Source of the DNA: an uncultured Litoreibacter sp.
GTDB taxonomy: Bacteria > Pseudomonadota > Alphaproteobacteria > Rhodobacterales > Rhodobacteraceae
Assembly (NCBI GenBank): GCA_947501685.1
Contig: CANMWQ010000002.1
Coordinates: 496,001-560,000, forward strand
Length of the DNA: 64,000 nucleotides
Direction: 5' to 3'
Shown: in pieces, positions 63,537-64,000 of the stretch
How positions within the stretch are numbered: position 1 is the stretch's first letter
How the letters are laid out: every line of letters starts with the position of its first letter
Notes under the pieces: model-generated
Seen by the model: only the letters and a program-made list of their open reading frames with translations
Told to the model about the DNA's origin: nothing
Databases searched by the model: none
Made by a program: the position numbers and the translations under genes

Positions 63537-64000
63537 GGCAGCTCAAGACCTACACCTCGCTTTGGGCCATGCAGCCGCATGACCAGACCGGGGTGAAGCT
63601 GCCCTATGATCAGGTCTGCGAGATGGTGGCGGGTGCCGGTTTTGACGGGATGGCAATTGATCTGGGCGCGTCCGACGTAGCGACCGCCCATCAGGTGCGC
63701 CCGCATATGGAACGCAACAACCTGACGCCGTTGATTGTGGCCTTCCCCAAGACCATTGAAAGCCTCGAAGACACACTCAGGATGGCCAAAGATTTTGGGG
63801 CGCCCTTCGTTGATGTAATTGGGCAGGTGATGCCCATTGCGCTGGATGACATGGTCCCCGTGATCGAAACCTGGATGGAGATGTCGGACCGCATCGGCCA
63901 GCCGATACAATTTGAAACGCATCGCAATTGCATCACCAATGATCTCTACACCACCTTGCAGTTGATCGAGCGTATTCCCGACATACGCATCTGCGCCGAT
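63533..64000 (+). CDS. Sugar-phosphate isomerase/epimerase-like TIM barrel, 3' end beyond the window
   Basis: The first 156 residues of an AP-endonuclease-2/xylose-isomerase-like TIM barrel: YDQVCEMVAGAGFDGMAIDLGASDV, LTPLIVAFPKTIESLEDTLRMAKDFGAPFVDVIG and IQFETHRNCITNDLYTTLQLIERIPDIRICAD. The last part has the Glu/His (ETHRN) typical of metal-dependent members. It is translationally coupled to the desaturase gene by a 4-bp GTGA overlap, which suggests a shared pathway. The substrate is unknown. Confidence 0.82.
   Translation, partial: MRQLKTYTSLWAMQPHDQTGVKLPYDQVCEMVAGAGFDGMAIDLGASDVATAHQVRPHMERNNLTPLIVAFPKTIESLEDTLRMAKDFGAPFVDVIGQVMPIALDDMVPVIETWMEMSDRIGQPIQFETHRNCITNDLYTTLQLIERIPDIRICAD

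Overview
The window comes from a GC-rich alphaproteobacterium, most likely of the Rhodobacteraceae (Roseobacter group). The evidence is the gene content: rpsT next to dnaA-dnaN-recF-gyrB, an HvrA-type H-NS protein, split mnmC functions, CbtA/CbtB cobalt uptake, a CobN-type cobalt chelatase together with CbiX, and a CbiG-CobJ fusion. The chromosome is densely packed. Many neighbours overlap by 4 nt or converge with overlapping ends. No IS element, tRNA, rRNA or CRISPR array was seen.

Layout. 1-4.2 kb: ubiB and ubiE (ubiquinone), mutM, an enoyl-CoA hydratase and rpsT. 4.4-12.5 kb: the replication block, with a rhodanese, dnaA, dnaN, recF, a LysE-type exporter behind a paired palindromic operator, a small unknown gene and gyrB. 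12.6-19.8 kb: a geranylgeranyl-reductase-like flavoprotein, arsH, trhO, and the NAD-salvage genes pncA and pncB, with an ECF sigma / anti-sigma / secreted subtilase module between them. 19.8-25.5 kb: a kinase plus class-III aminotransferase pair, arfB, a hybrid histidine kinase, a possible small transcript with a tiny ORF, and a queuosine-precursor transporter. 25.7-38.2 kb: housekeeping and small-molecule genes (aminotransferase, sseA, smpB, dapA, a lytic transglycosylase, a DMT exporter, mnmD with a divergent FAD oxidase, a hot-dog hydratase, a VOC protein, an NADPH reductase and a ThDP enzyme).

38.5-62 kb is dominated by cobalamin biosynthesis in three blocks. (i) On the minus strand, a clear cobalamin riboswitch precedes cbtB-cbtA-cobW-GNAT-cobN, with cobO further downstream. 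(ii) On the minus strand lie a DUF1636 gene, cobC and cobD/cbiB, followed by an H-NS-like gene. (iii) On the plus strand lie a small His-rich membrane protein, cbiX, cobH, cobL, cobI, cbiG-cobJ and cobM, which supply most corrin-ring methylations. Between the blocks sit smc, a degenerate single-domain receiver, an NTF2-like gene flanked by inverted repeats, and a glutathionyl-hydroquinone-reductase-like protein. The window ends with an unknown gene, a membrane fatty-acid desaturase and a truncated TIM-barrel isomerase gene.

How it fits together. The riboswitch couples cobalt import (CbtAB), metal handling (CobW) and cobalt insertion (CobN) to B12 status. Block iii builds the hydrogenobyrinate-type ring, CobO adenosylates it, and CobC/CobD make and attach the aminopropanol arm. 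Genes for CobG/CobZ, CobF, CobK, CobB, CobS/T, CobQ and nucleotide-loop assembly are not in this window. Items with no ready explanation are the subtilase module, the operator pair before lysE, the structured interval at 24.6-24.8 kb, the repeat families at 38.4, 53.1-53.9 and 56.7 kb, and the repeated segment joining cobH to cobL.
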